From Candidatus Sumerlaeota bacterium (lineage in GTDB: Bacteria > Sumerlaeota > Sumerlaeia > JABWBI01), in assembly GCA_016928695.1 (NCBI GenBank), contig JAFGKF010000200.1:1-34817 (forward strand): a stretch of 34,817 bases of DNA, read 5' to 3'. The notes beneath the pieces are model-generated. The model was not told the DNA's origin. It saw only the letters and a list, made by a program, of their open reading frames with translations, and made no database searches. A program made the position numbers and the translations under genes. Every line of letters begins with the position of its first letter. Position 1 is the stretch's first letter. Positions 1 through 8,655 of this stretch are shown piece by piece.

Positions 1-55
1 CCCGGCCGTGTTTGTCCTCGACACCGGCCGGAGGCCACCGATAGATTTCCCGGCC

Positions 56-1675
56 ATGTTGCCGCTCCGTCTCTGGACCAACGCCGATCTCATCACACTC
101 GACCCGGATCTCCCCCGGGCCGAGGCGCTTGTCACGGCGGGCACCACGATTCTCGCGGTGGGCGGCGCGGTGCTCGCCGAGGGATGGCGCAGCCGTGTGG
201 ATGAGGTGATCGACCTGCGGGGTCGCACCGTCGTCCCCGGCCTCACGGATTCCCACATCCACCTGATCGAGCACGGACAGGCCCTGCGCGAGGTGGCCCT
301 CGAGTCCTGCCGCTCCACGGCGGAGACGATCGCGGCGGTGCAGGCGTTCCCCCACCCCGCGTCGGGTTGGATCATCGGCCGGGGATTTCAGACCAACCAC
401 TTCGACGATGGGATCATGCCGCACCGCGCGATGCTGGACGAGATCTTCCCCGGCCGACCGGTGGTGCTCTCCTCTCGCTGTGGTCATCAGATCTGGGTGA
501 ACACGGCGGCTATGGAGGCGGCGGGTGTGACGGCCGCCACGCCCGATCCCAAGGGCGGAGTGATCGTCCGGGACGAGCGGGGTGAGCCCACGGGGGTGCT
601 CCAGGAGGAGGCGATCGAGCTCATCACACGCCACATCCCCAAACCAAGCGAGAGCCAGCTGCGCGAGGCCGTGCGGGTGGCCGCGCAGGACCTGTGGAGC
701 CATGGGGTCACGGCGGCCCACGCCCCCGAGGGGCGGGATCACCTGGGCCTGGTCTCTCGGATGAGGCAGGATAATGCGCTTCCCATCCGAACCCATTTTC
801 TTCCCCCGGTCTCGATCGCAGAGAATCTGGCGGCGGCGGCTCTGTGTGTCGGGCTCGGCGACCACTGGCTGAGTCTCGGAGGCCTCAAGATCTTCCTCGA
901 CGGAGCGCTCGGCTCCGCAACGGCGCTGATGCACGGGGACCACTGCGGACGCCCCGGCGACCGCGGTGTCGAGGTCACACCGCTCGATCGCTTTCAGGAG
1001 ATGGTGGAGCACGCCCACATCAACCGCTGGTGCGTGGCGGTGCACGCCATCGGCGATCTCGCCGTGGACCGCGCGATCGACACCATCGCCGCCTCGCAGC
1101 GACTCTGGGGCATCTCGCGGGACAACCACGGACCGTGGGACCGAATCGAACACTTCCAGTGCCTGTCCCCCGGCGCGGCGGAGCGCGCGGGCGATGCCCG
1201 CATCGCCGCGATGATGCAGCCGATCCACCTCTTCGACGACTGGGAGCCCGCGAATCGCCTGTGGGGGGACGACCGCGCCTCACGCACCTACGCCTGCCGG
1301 TCACTCCTGGACGCGGGTGTCCCGGTCGCCCTCGGCAGCGATGCCCCGGTCGCGTCCGCCAATCCCTGGCTCTGCATGCACGCCACCGTGACCCGCACCG
1401 ATCTCAGCGGTGAGCCGAGAGGCGGCTGGCACATGCCCGAGGCGCTGACCGCCGCGGAGTGTCTCGAGGCGTATTGCTGCACGCCTGCTCTCGTCGCGGA
1501 TGAGCTCGAATGGCGGGGGCAGCTCAGGCCGGGGACCGTCGCGGACTTCGCCGTGCTCAGCGAAAATCCCCTGGCCGAGGGCTGCGATCTCCGCGGCGTT
1601 CGGTCCGACATGACCATCCTCGACGGCGCGGTGGTCCACGATCGCCACGGCGAGTTCCGAGAGGCCGAGTGCTGA
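56..1675 (+). CDS. Amidohydrolase family protein (YtcJ/amidohydrolase_3 type)
   Basis: This is a metal-dependent hydrolase of the amidohydrolase superfamily, probably cytoplasmic; the substrate is unknown but is usually an amide or cyclic C-N bond in this group. The frame is open from a GTG at 8, but the ATG at 56 gives the typical N-terminus (LWTNADLITLD), so 539 aa is preferred. Visible motifs are the metal-binding HxH in VPGLTDSHIHL (about residues 67-69), the internal GLKIFLDGALGSAT segment typical of YtcJ-like members, AVHAIGD, RIEHFQ, and the C-terminal LGSDAPV carrying the catalytic Asp. The length suits the family (about 530-560 aa). A PBP4-like gene follows 32 nt downstream on the same strand, so co-transcription is likely, but a functional link is not evident. 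The family call is firm; the substrate is not. Confidence 0.9.
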   Translation: MLPLRLWTNADLITLDPDLPRAEALVTAGTTILAVGGAVLAEGWRSRVDEVIDLRGRTVVPGLTDSHIHLIEHGQALREVALESCRSTAETIAAVQAFPHPASGWIIGRGFQTNHFDDGIMPHRAMLDEIFPGRPVVLSSRCGHQIWVNTAAMEAAGVTAATPDPKGGVIVRDERGEPTGVLQEEAIELITRHIPKPSESQLREAVRVAAQDLWSHGVTAAHAPEGRDHLGLVSRMRQDNALPIRTHFLPPVSIAENLAAAALCVGLGDHWLSLGGLKIFLDGALGSATALMHGDHCGRPGDRGVEVTPLDRFQEMVEHAHINRWCVAVHAIGDLAVDRAIDTIAASQRLWGISRDNHGPWDRIEHFQCLSPGAAERAGDARIAAMMQPIHLFDDWEPANRLWGDDRASRTYACRSLLDAGVPVALGSDAPVASANPWLCMHATVTRTDLSGEPRGGWHMPEALTAAECLEAYCCTPALVADELEWRGQLRPGTVADFAVLSENPLAEGCDLRGVRSDMTILDGAVVHDRHGEFREAEC

Positions 1676-1707
1676 GAGACCCCGAATCCCAAAGGAGACC
1701 TTTCTCT

Positions 1708-3228
1708 GTGAGACCCCTGATCATCGCCCTGATTCTCACCCTGCCCCTTGGCATGGCCCTGGCCGCCCCTGTCGAGGGGGCGGATTCGCCCGCCGCGCTG
1801 GAGGCGGAGATCGACGCCCTGATCGAGGCGGCGGCGCCCGAGGGCGTGATCGCCATCTGCGTGTCACAGCGCGAGCCCGACGTCGATCTGATCAGCAGGG
1901 AGGCCGACCGCCCGATGACGCCCGCCTCCAACAACAAGATTCACACGACGGCGGCGGCATTCCACTGTCTTGGGCCGGATCTCACGCTCACCACTCGGGT
2001 GCTGACCAACGGCGAGGTCGACGACAACGGCTGTCTGCGTGGCGACCTCATCATCGTCGGCGCGGGCGACCCGACCATCTCGGGGCGATTCAACGGCGGC
2101 AACGTCCTGCAGACCTTCGAGGCCTGGATGGCGGCACTGGAGGAGGACGGGATCCGCTCGATCTCGGGCGACATCATCGGCGACGACGATCTGTTCGACG
2201 ACGCCCTCATCGCCGACAGCTGGTTCATGCAGGAGCTCGGCGAGTGGTACTCCGCGGAGAACAGTGCGCTCTCCTTCAACGACAACTGCGTCGACCTGCG
2301 CTGGCGCGGCGCGGCGGCGCCTGGGAACCCGGCCGCGTTCACCATGATCCCACAGACCCGCTACCTGCAGGTCGTCAGCCGTGTGAACACCATGGCCGAG
2401 GGCTCGAGCACCGACCGCTACTATCACCGACAGCACGAGAGCAACCGGGTGGTCGTCAACGGCGGGATCAATGTGGGGCAGACGCGGACCGACTCAGCCA
2501 CCGTGCACAACCCCACGCTCTACACGGTCACCGTCCTGCAGGAGCTCCTCTCGCGCCACGGCATCACGGTGCTGGGTCGTCCCCGGGACATCGACGACCT
2601 GGATCGCATTGAGATCTATGGGAGCGGGACCCGGGAGCTGGCCTCGTGGACCTCGCCCCCGCTCAGCGAGATCTGCGACGTCATCAACCAGCGGAGCCAG
2701 AACTTCTACGCCGACATGGTGCTCAAGCTCATCGGCGCCGAGGTCGAGGGCGAGGGCTCCTTCGAGGCGGGAGCGCGCGCGGTGAGACGCTTCCTCGACG
2801 AGATCGGAGCGCTTCCCGAGGGCGACGACTGGGTGATGGTCGATGGATCGGGGCTCTCGCCGCTGAACCGCACGACAGCCCGCTGCCTCACCCGGGTTCT
2901 CCGCCACATGGACACCCGGCCTGACGCCGACATCTTCCGCTCGACCATGCCGCGCGGCCGCGCCGACCGCGGCTCGCTGCGCACACGGTTTGGACACTCG
3001 GATCGCCACATCGCCGTCGCCGATCAGATCCTGGGCAAGACCGGCTACATCGGCGGCGTCTGGTCGCTCTCGGGATTCATCACGAATCAGGCGGGGGTCG
3101 ATATGTGTTACTCGATCATCCTCAACGGCTACCGCTCCGAGGAAGTGCCCCCGCTGCGCATGATCGACGACATCGCGGTGGCCATCGCCGCCTCGACCTT
3201 CGAGGAGCAGGCACCACCGGAGGAGTGA
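1708..3228 (+). CDS. dacB: D-alanyl-D-alanine carboxypeptidase / endopeptidase, PBP4 family (peptidase S13)
   Basis: A low-molecular-weight penicillin-binding protein that trims or cleaves peptidoglycan peptides in the periplasm. The GTG at 1708 is chosen because AAAGGAGA lies 9 nt upstream and the protein then starts directly with a Sec signal peptide (RPLIIALILTLPLGMALA). The ORF-track start at 1510 would run through the preceding gene. Active-site motifs are present in S13 order: SxxK as PASNNK (near residue 74), SxN as RSQNFYADMVLK (near 330), and KTG as LGKTGYIGG (near 443). The long insertion between SxxK and SxN is characteristic of the PBP4 family, and 506 aa is a normal length. The stop is followed after one base by the next start codon, so the two genes are probably translated together. 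Confidence 0.92.
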   Translation: MRPLIIALILTLPLGMALAAPVEGADSPAALEAEIDALIEAAAPEGVIAICVSQREPDVDLISREADRPMTPASNNKIHTTAAAFHCLGPDLTLTTRVLTNGEVDDNGCLRGDLIIVGAGDPTISGRFNGGNVLQTFEAWMAALEEDGIRSISGDIIGDDDLFDDALIADSWFMQELGEWYSAENSALSFNDNCVDLRWRGAAAPGNPAAFTMIPQTRYLQVVSRVNTMAEGSSTDRYYHRQHESNRVVVNGGINVGQTRTDSATVHNPTLYTVTVLQELLSRHGITVLGRPRDIDDLDRIEIYGSGTRELASWTSPPLSEICDVINQRSQNFYADMVLKLIGAEVEGEGSFEAGARAVRRFLDEIGALPEGDDWVMVDGSGLSPLNRTTARCLTRVLRHMDTRPDADIFRSTMPRGRADRGSLRTRFGHSDRHIAVADQILGKTGYIGGVWSLSGFITNQAGVDMCYSIILNGYRSEEVPPLRMIDDIAVAIAASTFEEQAPPEE

Positions 3229-3229
3229 G

Positions 3230-4753
3230 ATGCGGATCAGCCTGCTGGCCACGCTCTTCGGCGTGTGCCTTTTCACCTCCTGCGCACTTCAGCGAGGCAC
3301 CGGGCCCACCGTGAGAGAGATCGGCGACGGACTCTGGAGCGTGACGCTCCGCTTCACCCCCGAGGGGGAGTTCGAGCGCGTCCACCTCGCCGGGGAGTTC
3401 CTGGGATGGGACCCCGAAGGGCTCGAGATGCTCGACGAGGACGGCGACGGCACCCACGAGGTGACGATCGAGCTGCCCATGGGGCGCCATCTCTACAAGT
3501 TCACGCTCGACGGCGGCGAGCAGTGGTTCTCCGATCCGCTCAATCCCCATCGCACCCCGGATGGCTACGCCAACTCGATTCTCTATCTCGGCGTCGATCC
3601 CGATGACTACCCCGAGGACCAGGAGCCCCCCTCGCCGCCCGCGCCCGATCGCCCCTGGCTCCCCACCGAGCAGCAGACCGAACCCACACCGCGCGATGAG
3701 CCCAATGTGCGGTTCGAACTCATTGACGACGGCTTTGACGAGGTCTTTGTCACAGGTGACTTCAATGGCTGGACAGGGCAGCTCGACCAGATGGAGCGTG
3801 GCGACGATTCCGGTCGCTGGACGCTGAGGCTCCGGCTCGATGAGCCGGTCTGGAGTCGATATCGCTTCGTCGTCTGGCGCGGAGACGAGTGGTCCACGAT
3901 CCGTGATCCGGAGAATCCTCAGATCTCCTTCGATGGTCATCCCATGGATTCGGTGGTCTTCACCCCCGGCGCGGATCGAGGCGTCGTCGAGATCCTCAGC
4001 GAGAGTCTCACCGCCTCGGTGTCGACATGCGAGGCGAGAGCTGTCTGGGCGTGGCTCCCGCCGGCCTATTTCACTGAGACCGACCGCCGTTTCCCCGTGC
4101 TGATCATGCATGACGGGCAGAATGTCTTCGATGACCCCCTCAATCCCTTCGGCCATGGCGGATGGCATGTGAACACCATCGCCGAGGAGCTGATCGCCGA
4201 GGGGCGCATCGAGCCGTTCATCCTCGTCGCCGTTCCATGCAACGGAGAGCGGCGCATGGAGGAGTACGGGATGGACGAGGATGTCATGGACGCCTCGGAG
4301 CATCCCTATGCGCGTTATCTCATCGACGACGTCCTCCCCCTCGTCACCGCGCGGTATCGAACGCTCACCGGACCCGCGAGCACCTCGGTGATGGGCTCCT
4401 CGATGGGCGGGATCATCTCGTTCTATCTGGCCTATCATCACCCCGATGTCTTCGGGCAGGCCGCGTGCCTCAGCCCGGCGTTCATGATCGGCGACGCGTC
4501 GGAGCGGACGCTGCTCGACCTCGTCCGCGCCGAGGGCAAGCGCCCTGTCCGCCTCTACCTCGACAGCGGCACCGCGGGCGAGTGCGAGGACGGCGCCCCC
4601 CAGACGCGCGAGATGCGCGATCTCCTCATCGAGAGCGGCTGGGTGCTCGGCGACGATCTCGTCTGGCACCAGGAGGAGGGCGCCGCCCACAGCGAGCGGG
4701 CCTGGCGCGCACGCGTCTGGCGCCCGCTGGAGTTTCTGTGCGGGGAGAGGTGA
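3230..4753 (+). CDS. Lipoprotein esterase with two N-terminal E-set/CBM48-like domains (Esterase D / enterochelin-esterase family)
   Basis: Predicted membrane-anchored serine esterase. The N-terminus MRISLLATLFGVCLFTSC is a lipoprotein signal with the lipid-bearing Cys near residue 18. Two immunoglobulin-like E-set domains of the CBM48/AMPK glycogen-binding type follow: one around residues 28-125 (VHLAGEFLGWDPEG ... GRHLYKFTLDGG) and one around 160-250 (VFVTGDFNGWTGQ ... YRFVVWRGDEW). The C-terminal 250 residues are an alpha/beta hydrolase of the putative-esterase family: HDGQNVFDD, nucleophile elbow VMGSSMGGI (Ser near 390), an acid residue in YLDSGTAGE, and His in EEGAAHSERAW. Family members cleave esters of sugars, siderophores or glutathione, so the domains suggest a polysaccharide-associated ester; the true substrate is unknown. 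The start lies 1 nt after the dacB stop. Confidence 0.85.
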   Translation: MRISLLATLFGVCLFTSCALQRGTGPTVREIGDGLWSVTLRFTPEGEFERVHLAGEFLGWDPEGLEMLDEDGDGTHEVTIELPMGRHLYKFTLDGGEQWFSDPLNPHRTPDGYANSILYLGVDPDDYPEDQEPPSPPAPDRPWLPTEQQTEPTPRDEPNVRFELIDDGFDEVFVTGDFNGWTGQLDQMERGDDSGRWTLRLRLDEPVWSRYRFVVWRGDEWSTIRDPENPQISFDGHPMDSVVFTPGADRGVVEILSESLTASVSTCEARAVWAWLPPAYFTETDRRFPVLIMHDGQNVFDDPLNPFGHGGWHVNTIAEELIAEGRIEPFILVAVPCNGERRMEEYGMDEDVMDASEHPYARYLIDDVLPLVTARYRTLTGPASTSVMGSSMGGIISFYLAYHHPDVFGQAACLSPAFMIGDASERTLLDLVRAEGKRPVRLYLDSGTAGECEDGAPQTREMRDLLIESGWVLGDDLVWHQEEGAAHSERAWRARVWRPLEFLCGER

Positions 4754-4758
4754 CAACG

Positions 4759-4816
4759 ATGGAGCACAGGCGCCCTCGCCGGTTTCCATTCGCCGGCGAG
4801 GGCGCCGGCGCTCCAT
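4759..4816 (+). terminator. Extended perfect hairpin after the esterase gene
   Basis: Two nested inverted repeats share one centre: outer arms ATGGAGC/GCTCCAT and inner 14-bp arms GGCGCCCTCGCCGG/CCGGCGAGGGCGCC, with a 3-nt mismatch between them and a 10-nt loop. It starts six bases after the esterase stop, as a transcription stop or mRNA 3' stabiliser would. There is no U tract, so a classical intrinsic terminator is not proven. Confidence 0.45.
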
Positions 4817-4855
4817 ATGAGGGGCGCGGCACCACGTCACCGACCATCCCCTCTC

Positions 4856-4887
4856 TTGACAGGACCGCCCCGCCGCTCTGATATCAT
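4856..4887 (+). promoter_or_regulatory. Candidate sigma-70 promoter for the Memo-family gene
   Basis: A perfect -35 TTGACA (4856-4861) precedes TATCAT (4882-4887) by 20 nt; a 17-nt spacer would instead select TGATAT. It lies about 20 nt upstream of the start codon at 4908, directly after the hairpin. The consensus -35 is convincing, while the -10 choice is uncertain. Confidence 0.45.
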
Positions 4888-4907
4888 CGTCGGATCGGAG
4901 TGATGAG

Positions 4908-6164
4908 ATGGCGATGATCTGGTATCCCGACCTCGACAGACCGCGGCTGCGGCCGATCGAGGCGATCCCCATCGAGCACGAGGGGGAGACGCTGATCGGG
5001 CTGCACGACCCCTCGGGTCTGGCCAAAAGTGGACTGGCCGTCTCGCCCCCGATGTTTTTCGCTCTCACGCTGATGAACGGCCTGACATCGATCGATCAGA
5101 TCACCGCGGCTTTCAAACAGCAGTTCGATGTCGAGCTCCCCGAGGGGACGCTGCGGGAGTTCGTCCTCCAGCTCGACGAGGGCTGCCTCCTCGAATCGAT
5201 GCACTTCCGGCAGCACCGCGAAGAGCGCCTCGCCGCCTACCGCGCGCTGCCCGCGCGCCCGATGACCCACGGCGGCCGTGGCTACCCGACCGATCCCGAG
5301 GAGTTCACCGAGGCGTTCAACTCGCACTTCACGGCGGAGGGCGGACCCGGCTCCCCCCCCGAGCCGGAGAGTGGACCCGAGATCCGCGCGCTCATCGCAC
5401 CGCACATCGACTTCGAACGCGGGGCCATCAACTACGGCTGGGCGTACCAGGCACTCGGCTCCGGCGCGACGCCGGAGACCGCCGTGATCCTCGGCACATC
5501 GCACCAGCCCTGCCGCCATCCGCTCACCCTCACACGACTCGGATTCGAAACCCCTCTGGGCACACTCGAGCCCGAGACCGGGTTCATCGAGGCCCTCGCG
5601 GAGCGTCTCGATTACGATCCGTTCGAGGATGAGCTGATCCACGTCATGGAGCACTCGGTGGAGTTCCAGGCGGTGGCACTGCGCCATCTCTTCCCCGACG
5701 CCTCGGAGATGCGCATTGTCCCCATCCTGTGCGGCTCCCTCGCGGACGACCCCACGGAGGATGGAGTGGCGAGGGGAGACCGATTTGAGAGAGCCATCGG
5801 GGCTCTGATCGAGACCATCGCCTCATGGGATCGCCGCGTCTGTGTGATCGCGGGCGCGGACCTGGCGCATGTGGGCCCCCAGTTCGGGGACGAGCAACCC
5901 GTCAGCGAGGAGCAGATGGCCGAGGTGGCGTCACTGGACAGGGAGGCGCTGAACCTCGCCGCCGCGGGAGATGCCGAGGGATTCCTGGAGTCGTTCGCCC
6001 CCACCCACAACGCGCGGCGCGTCTGCTCCGTCGCGTGCATGTACACCGCGCTGCGATGCCTGCCCAGCCTGGAGGTGGAGCGGGGTCGCGTGCTCCACTA
6101 TGCACAGAGCGTCCACCCGAGCCAGCTGCTCGCGGTGACGCATGCCAGTGTGGCGTTTCCGTGA
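4908..6164 (+). CDS. amrB: Memo-family protein (AmmeMemoRadiSam system protein B) with N-terminal winged-helix-like extension
   Basis: 418 aa. The C-terminal 270 residues are a Memo domain, a metal-binding fold related to extradiol dioxygenases: LIAPHIDFERGAINYGWAYQAL, VILGTSHQP, EHSVEFQAVALRHLFP, VPILCGSL and GADLAHVGPQFGD, with the conserved metal-ligand-like histidines. The first 130 residues (LRPIEAIPIEHEGE ... LIGLHDPSGLAK ... TSIDQITAAFKQQF ... LVFLQLDEGCLLES-like region) form a separate domain resembling the PqqD-type winged helix seen ahead of Memo domains in long family members. The family often pairs with an AMMECR1 protein and a radical SAM protein, but neither is adjacent here. 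GGAG lies 7 nt before the ATG at 4908; a second ATG at 4914 is possible. The biochemical role of bacterial Memo proteins is not established. Confidence 0.85.
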   Translation: MAMIWYPDLDRPRLRPIEAIPIEHEGETLIGLHDPSGLAKSGLAVSPPMFFALTLMNGLTSIDQITAAFKQQFDVELPEGTLREFVLQLDEGCLLESMHFRQHREERLAAYRALPARPMTHGGRGYPTDPEEFTEAFNSHFTAEGGPGSPPEPESGPEIRALIAPHIDFERGAINYGWAYQALGSGATPETAVILGTSHQPCRHPLTLTRLGFETPLGTLEPETGFIEALAERLDYDPFEDELIHVMEHSVEFQAVALRHLFPDASEMRIVPILCGSLADDPTEDGVARGDRFERAIGALIETIASWDRRVCVIAGADLAHVGPQFGDEQPVSEEQMAEVASLDREALNLAAAGDAEGFLESFAPTHNARRVCSVACMYTALRCLPSLEVERGRVLHYAQSVHPSQLLAVTHASVAFP

Positions 6165-6183
6165 ATGGGAGGAGAGAGGCGGA

Positions 6184-6477
6184 TCACTCCCCGCTGAGCT
6201 TCCAGCCCTCGCCCTTGACGTACTTGTAGAGCTTGCGGCCCTTGTCGCGCGCCTGGAGGTACGTGCGGATCTTGTGCTTCCACTCCGCCTGAACGGCCCA
6301 CTTGCTCGACTGCCAGTAGTGCTTCCGCCAGGGAGTGCAGGCATCATCGCGTTCGATCTCGAGGTAGATGTCCTCGATGTCGATCGGCTGTTGCTCCGAG
6401 ACGATGCGGTGCAGTGCATCGCGCACTTTCTTGGTCAAGAGGCGGAGCTGATGGGCGTCGAGTCCTTCCGCAGACAC
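6184..6477 (-). CDS. Hypothetical 97-aa basic, Trp-rich protein
   Basis: I do not recognise this protein. It starts with GTG (reads as MSAEGLDAHQLR) and has GGAGGGA about 9 nt upstream, supporting a real gene. The N-terminal half looks helical and acidic (RDALHRIVSEQQPIDIEDIYLEIERDD). The C-terminal half is basic and aromatic (WRKHYWQSSKWAVQAEWKHKIRTYLQARDKGRKLYKYVKGEGWKL), the sort of surface that could bind nucleic acid, and the order resembles a small winged-helix protein. There is no signal peptide or membrane segment. It converges on the Memo gene with a 19-nt gap and stands apart from the downstream hydrolase operon by 135 nt, so it is probably a single-gene unit. The composition is unlike out-of-frame noise in this genome, which supports the call; the function is unknown. 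Confidence 0.65.
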   Translation of the reverse strand: MSAEGLDAHQLRLLTKKVRDALHRIVSEQQPIDIEDIYLEIERDDACTPWRKHYWQSSKWAVQAEWKHKIRTYLQARDKGRKLYKYVKGEGWKLSGE

Positions 6478-6612
6478 TGGCAGTTCCCTCCAGATCAGAT
6501 TCGGGCGGACACGCTGCCGTCTCTGGGATCAGCTGTCAAAGCTTCGTTTTAAAAAAGTCCGCCCTCGTCCGACGCCTGAACTCCTTCGTCGCAAGTCAAA
6601 GCCTCACAGACT

Positions 6613-7473
6613 TCAGGGGGGCGACTGCAGATCGCCCAGCCACCTCAGGATGTCCCGGCAGACGCGATCGCGCTCGGGTTCGAACTCCAGCATGTGCCAC
6701 TGCCCCGGGTAGGTCTTCATCGTCAGCAGCGCACCGGGAATGCGGCGCATCATCTCCTGGGTGTGGGGGAGATCGATGACCTGATCCTCCCCCCCGAACA
6801 GCGCCAGGGTCGGCAAGATCAGACGCGGGAGGAGGCGCTTGAGCTTCCCCTGGAGAACCCGGGTCTGGACGAAGAACCGCGCCGTGCACTCGTGAAGCGC
6901 CAGCGGATCGGCCTCGATCGCGGCGACGCGAGCGGTGTCGCGGGTGAAGAGCCGCGCATCCCAGACGGGGTGATGCCGTCGCCTGGTGGGATCGAAGATC
7001 TGGTCGCGTGCGATGCCGAGCTGCTCGGCCTTGCCGAAGTAGGTGTGGAGGATCAGCGCCGGGGCGACGGTGATGACCGACGAGAGCCCCCGCGGATGCA
7101 TCGCAGCGCAGGCCAGCGCGGGGCGCGCCCCCCAGCAGTTGGCGAGGAGGTGAACCGTCTCGACCCCCTCGAGCCAGCGGGCGTCGTTGATCGCGGCGCG
7201 GATGTCGGCGATCCAGGTCTTCCACGAGTCGATGTCGCCGCGCTCCCCCTCGCTCCGGCCGGCGCCACGGCGGTCGACGAAGTGGACGGTGAACCCCCCG
7301 CGCGCGAGGGCCATCGAGCTCTCCTCGTACCACCCGGCGTGGCTCTCGATGCCGTGGAGGCGGACGATCACGCCGCGGCACGGCTCGGCGCGCCAGACGC
7401 GGCGATAGAGCCGGGGCTGACCCTCGCGCCTGACCCACCCCTCCCCCGTCTGAACCTGGACCTCGGCACTCAT
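6613..7473 (-). CDS. Alpha/beta hydrolase (serine hydrolase, lysophospholipase-like)
   Basis: 286-aa cytoplasmic alpha/beta hydrolase. The frame is open further upstream, but MSAEVQVQTGEGW is chosen because its ATG overlaps the stop of the preceding gene (TGATG), a common coupling arrangement. Family features are the oxyanion segment IVRLHGIESHAGWY, the VDRRGAGRSEGERG segment typical of lysophospholipase-like hydrolases, a nucleophile-elbow position, and C-terminal LALFGGEDQVIDL (acid) and GQWHMLEFE (His). The elbow reads LLANCWGARPA, so the nucleophile appears to be Cys rather than the usual Ser in G-x-S-x-G, a noteworthy difference. It is the third gene of a GH3 / enolase-superfamily / hydrolase operon, suggesting hydrolysis of an ester, amide or thioester made or used by the partners (inference). 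Confidence 0.82.
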   Translation of the reverse strand: MSAEVQVQTGEGWVRREGQPRLYRRVWRAEPCRGVIVRLHGIESHAGWYEESSMALARGGFTVHFVDRRGAGRSEGERGDIDSWKTWIADIRAAINDARWLEGVETVHLLANCWGARPALACAAMHPRGLSSVITVAPALILHTYFGKAEQLGIARDQIFDPTRRRHHPVWDARLFTRDTARVAAIEADPLALHECTARFFVQTRVLQGKLKRLLPRLILPTLALFGGEDQVIDLPHTQEMMRRIPGALLTMKTYPGQWHMLEFEPERDRVCRDILRWLGDLQSPP

Positions 7474-8645
7474 CACAGATCGATGTGATCGCTCCGCTGC
7501 GACCATTTGTCGAGAAGTTCCCGATTCAACCGCACACCCCAGCCGTGACCCCCATGGGGCTTGGCGCGCCCCCCCCATCCGAATCCCATCGCGGGCTCGA
7601 AGAGAAACTCGCCGAGGAGATGGCGGTCGTACGAGCCCTCGAAATGGCAGAGGCCATCGACCGTCAGGGCGAACGCGCGGCCCGCCGAGGAGAGCAGGGG
7701 CGACTCCCCCACCATGCACCCCAGCCACGCCCCCCGCTTCGCGCGCCGGGCCTCCTCGAAGATGCGCAGCGAGGTGACGACGCCACCGCACTTGGAGAGA
7801 CGGATGTTGAAGAGGTCGCACTCTCTCTCCCGGATGGCGCGGCGGGCATCGGCGAGCGATGTCAGCGACTCGTCCAGCGCGATCGGGACATCGACCGCCT
7901 GGCGAAGCCGGGGGAGATGGGGCTCATCCCCCCTCGCCAGGGGCTGCTCCACGCTCGAGATGCGGAACGTCGAGAGCGCCCCGACGGCGGCCACGGCCTC
8001 CTCGAACGACCAGGCCCCGTTGGCATCGACGCGCAGATCGGTCCTCCGACCGAAGACCCGGCGCAGGCGCTTCAGCCGCGCGATGTCCCCCTCGAGATCG
8101 GTGCCCACCTTGACCTTGATCTGACGGAGACCGAAGAGACGCATCTTCATCGCCCTCTTCGTGATCGGCCACAGATCACCCTCGCCGATCACCCCCGAGA
8201 CGATGACCGGGCGGCTCGCGTCGCGGAGGGGGAGTCCGAGTCTCTCGGCCAGGAGCCGAACGATCTCCATGGCCGAGATCTCGAGGATGCGCGCGCCGAG
8301 ATCGATGAGGGCGAGATCCAGGGCGCAGCGCGCACTGGGGTGGTCGGGCAACAGCGAGTCGGCCACTGACTCCAGCCCATGGATGAACGACTCCACGGAC
8401 TCGCACCTCGGCCAAGCAACCGATCCAGCCGCTGACCGGATGATCCGATGAACACCCTCGGCGGTCTCGCCTGTCACATACTCCCGGGGCAGGCACTCCC
8501 CCCAGCCCTGAATGCCGTCCGCCGTCTCCAGGCCCACGACGACGTTGAGCGATGAGTGCCGCGCGTGCGCGGCGTGTCGAAAGGGGGTCTTCAGGGGCAC
8601 CTCGACCAGATGCAGGTGGAGGCGCCTCGGCCTCGATGGCATCAC
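7473..8645 (-). CDS. Enolase-superfamily enzyme, dipeptide epimerase / muconate cycloisomerase subgroup
   Basis: 390 aa with the full two-domain architecture: an N-terminal capping domain (VPLKTPFRHAAHAR ... GWGECLPREYVTGET) and a TIM barrel. Active-site residues are in place: KxK as LRQIKVKVG, metal ligands in RVDANGAW (Asp), SVEQPL (Glu) and ALDESL (Asp), then the second base Lys in NIRLSKCGG, and GCMVGES near the end. These define the muconate-lactonising subgroup; the KxK/D/E/D/K pattern and GCMxES segment resemble L-Ala-D/L-Glu-type dipeptide epimerases more than OSB synthase. The specific substrate cannot be read from sequence. It begins 10 nt after the GH3 gene and overlaps the hydrolase start, so the three are co-translated. 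Confidence 0.82.
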   Translation of the reverse strand: MMPSRPRRLHLHLVEVPLKTPFRHAAHARHSSLNVVVGLETADGIQGWGECLPREYVTGETAEGVHRIIRSAAGSVAWPRCESVESFIHGLESVADSLLPDHPSARCALDLALIDLGARILEISAMEIVRLLAERLGLPLRDASRPVIVSGVIGEGDLWPITKRAMKMRLFGLRQIKVKVGTDLEGDIARLKRLRRVFGRRTDLRVDANGAWSFEEAVAAVGALSTFRISSVEQPLARGDEPHLPRLRQAVDVPIALDESLTSLADARRAIRERECDLFNIRLSKCGGVVTSLRIFEEARRAKRGAWLGCMVGESPLLSSAGRAFALTVDGLCHFEGSYDRHLLGEFLFEPAMGFGWGGRAKPHGGHGWGVRLNRELLDKWSQRSDHIDL

Positions 8646-8655
8646 GGCGTCGCTC

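Noticed and set aside
3122-5068. 648-aa minus-strand ORF
   Set aside because: Antisense to the esterase gene and its neighbours; Arg/Gly/Asp/His-rich without a recognisable domain, whereas the plus frame has clear catalytic motifs.
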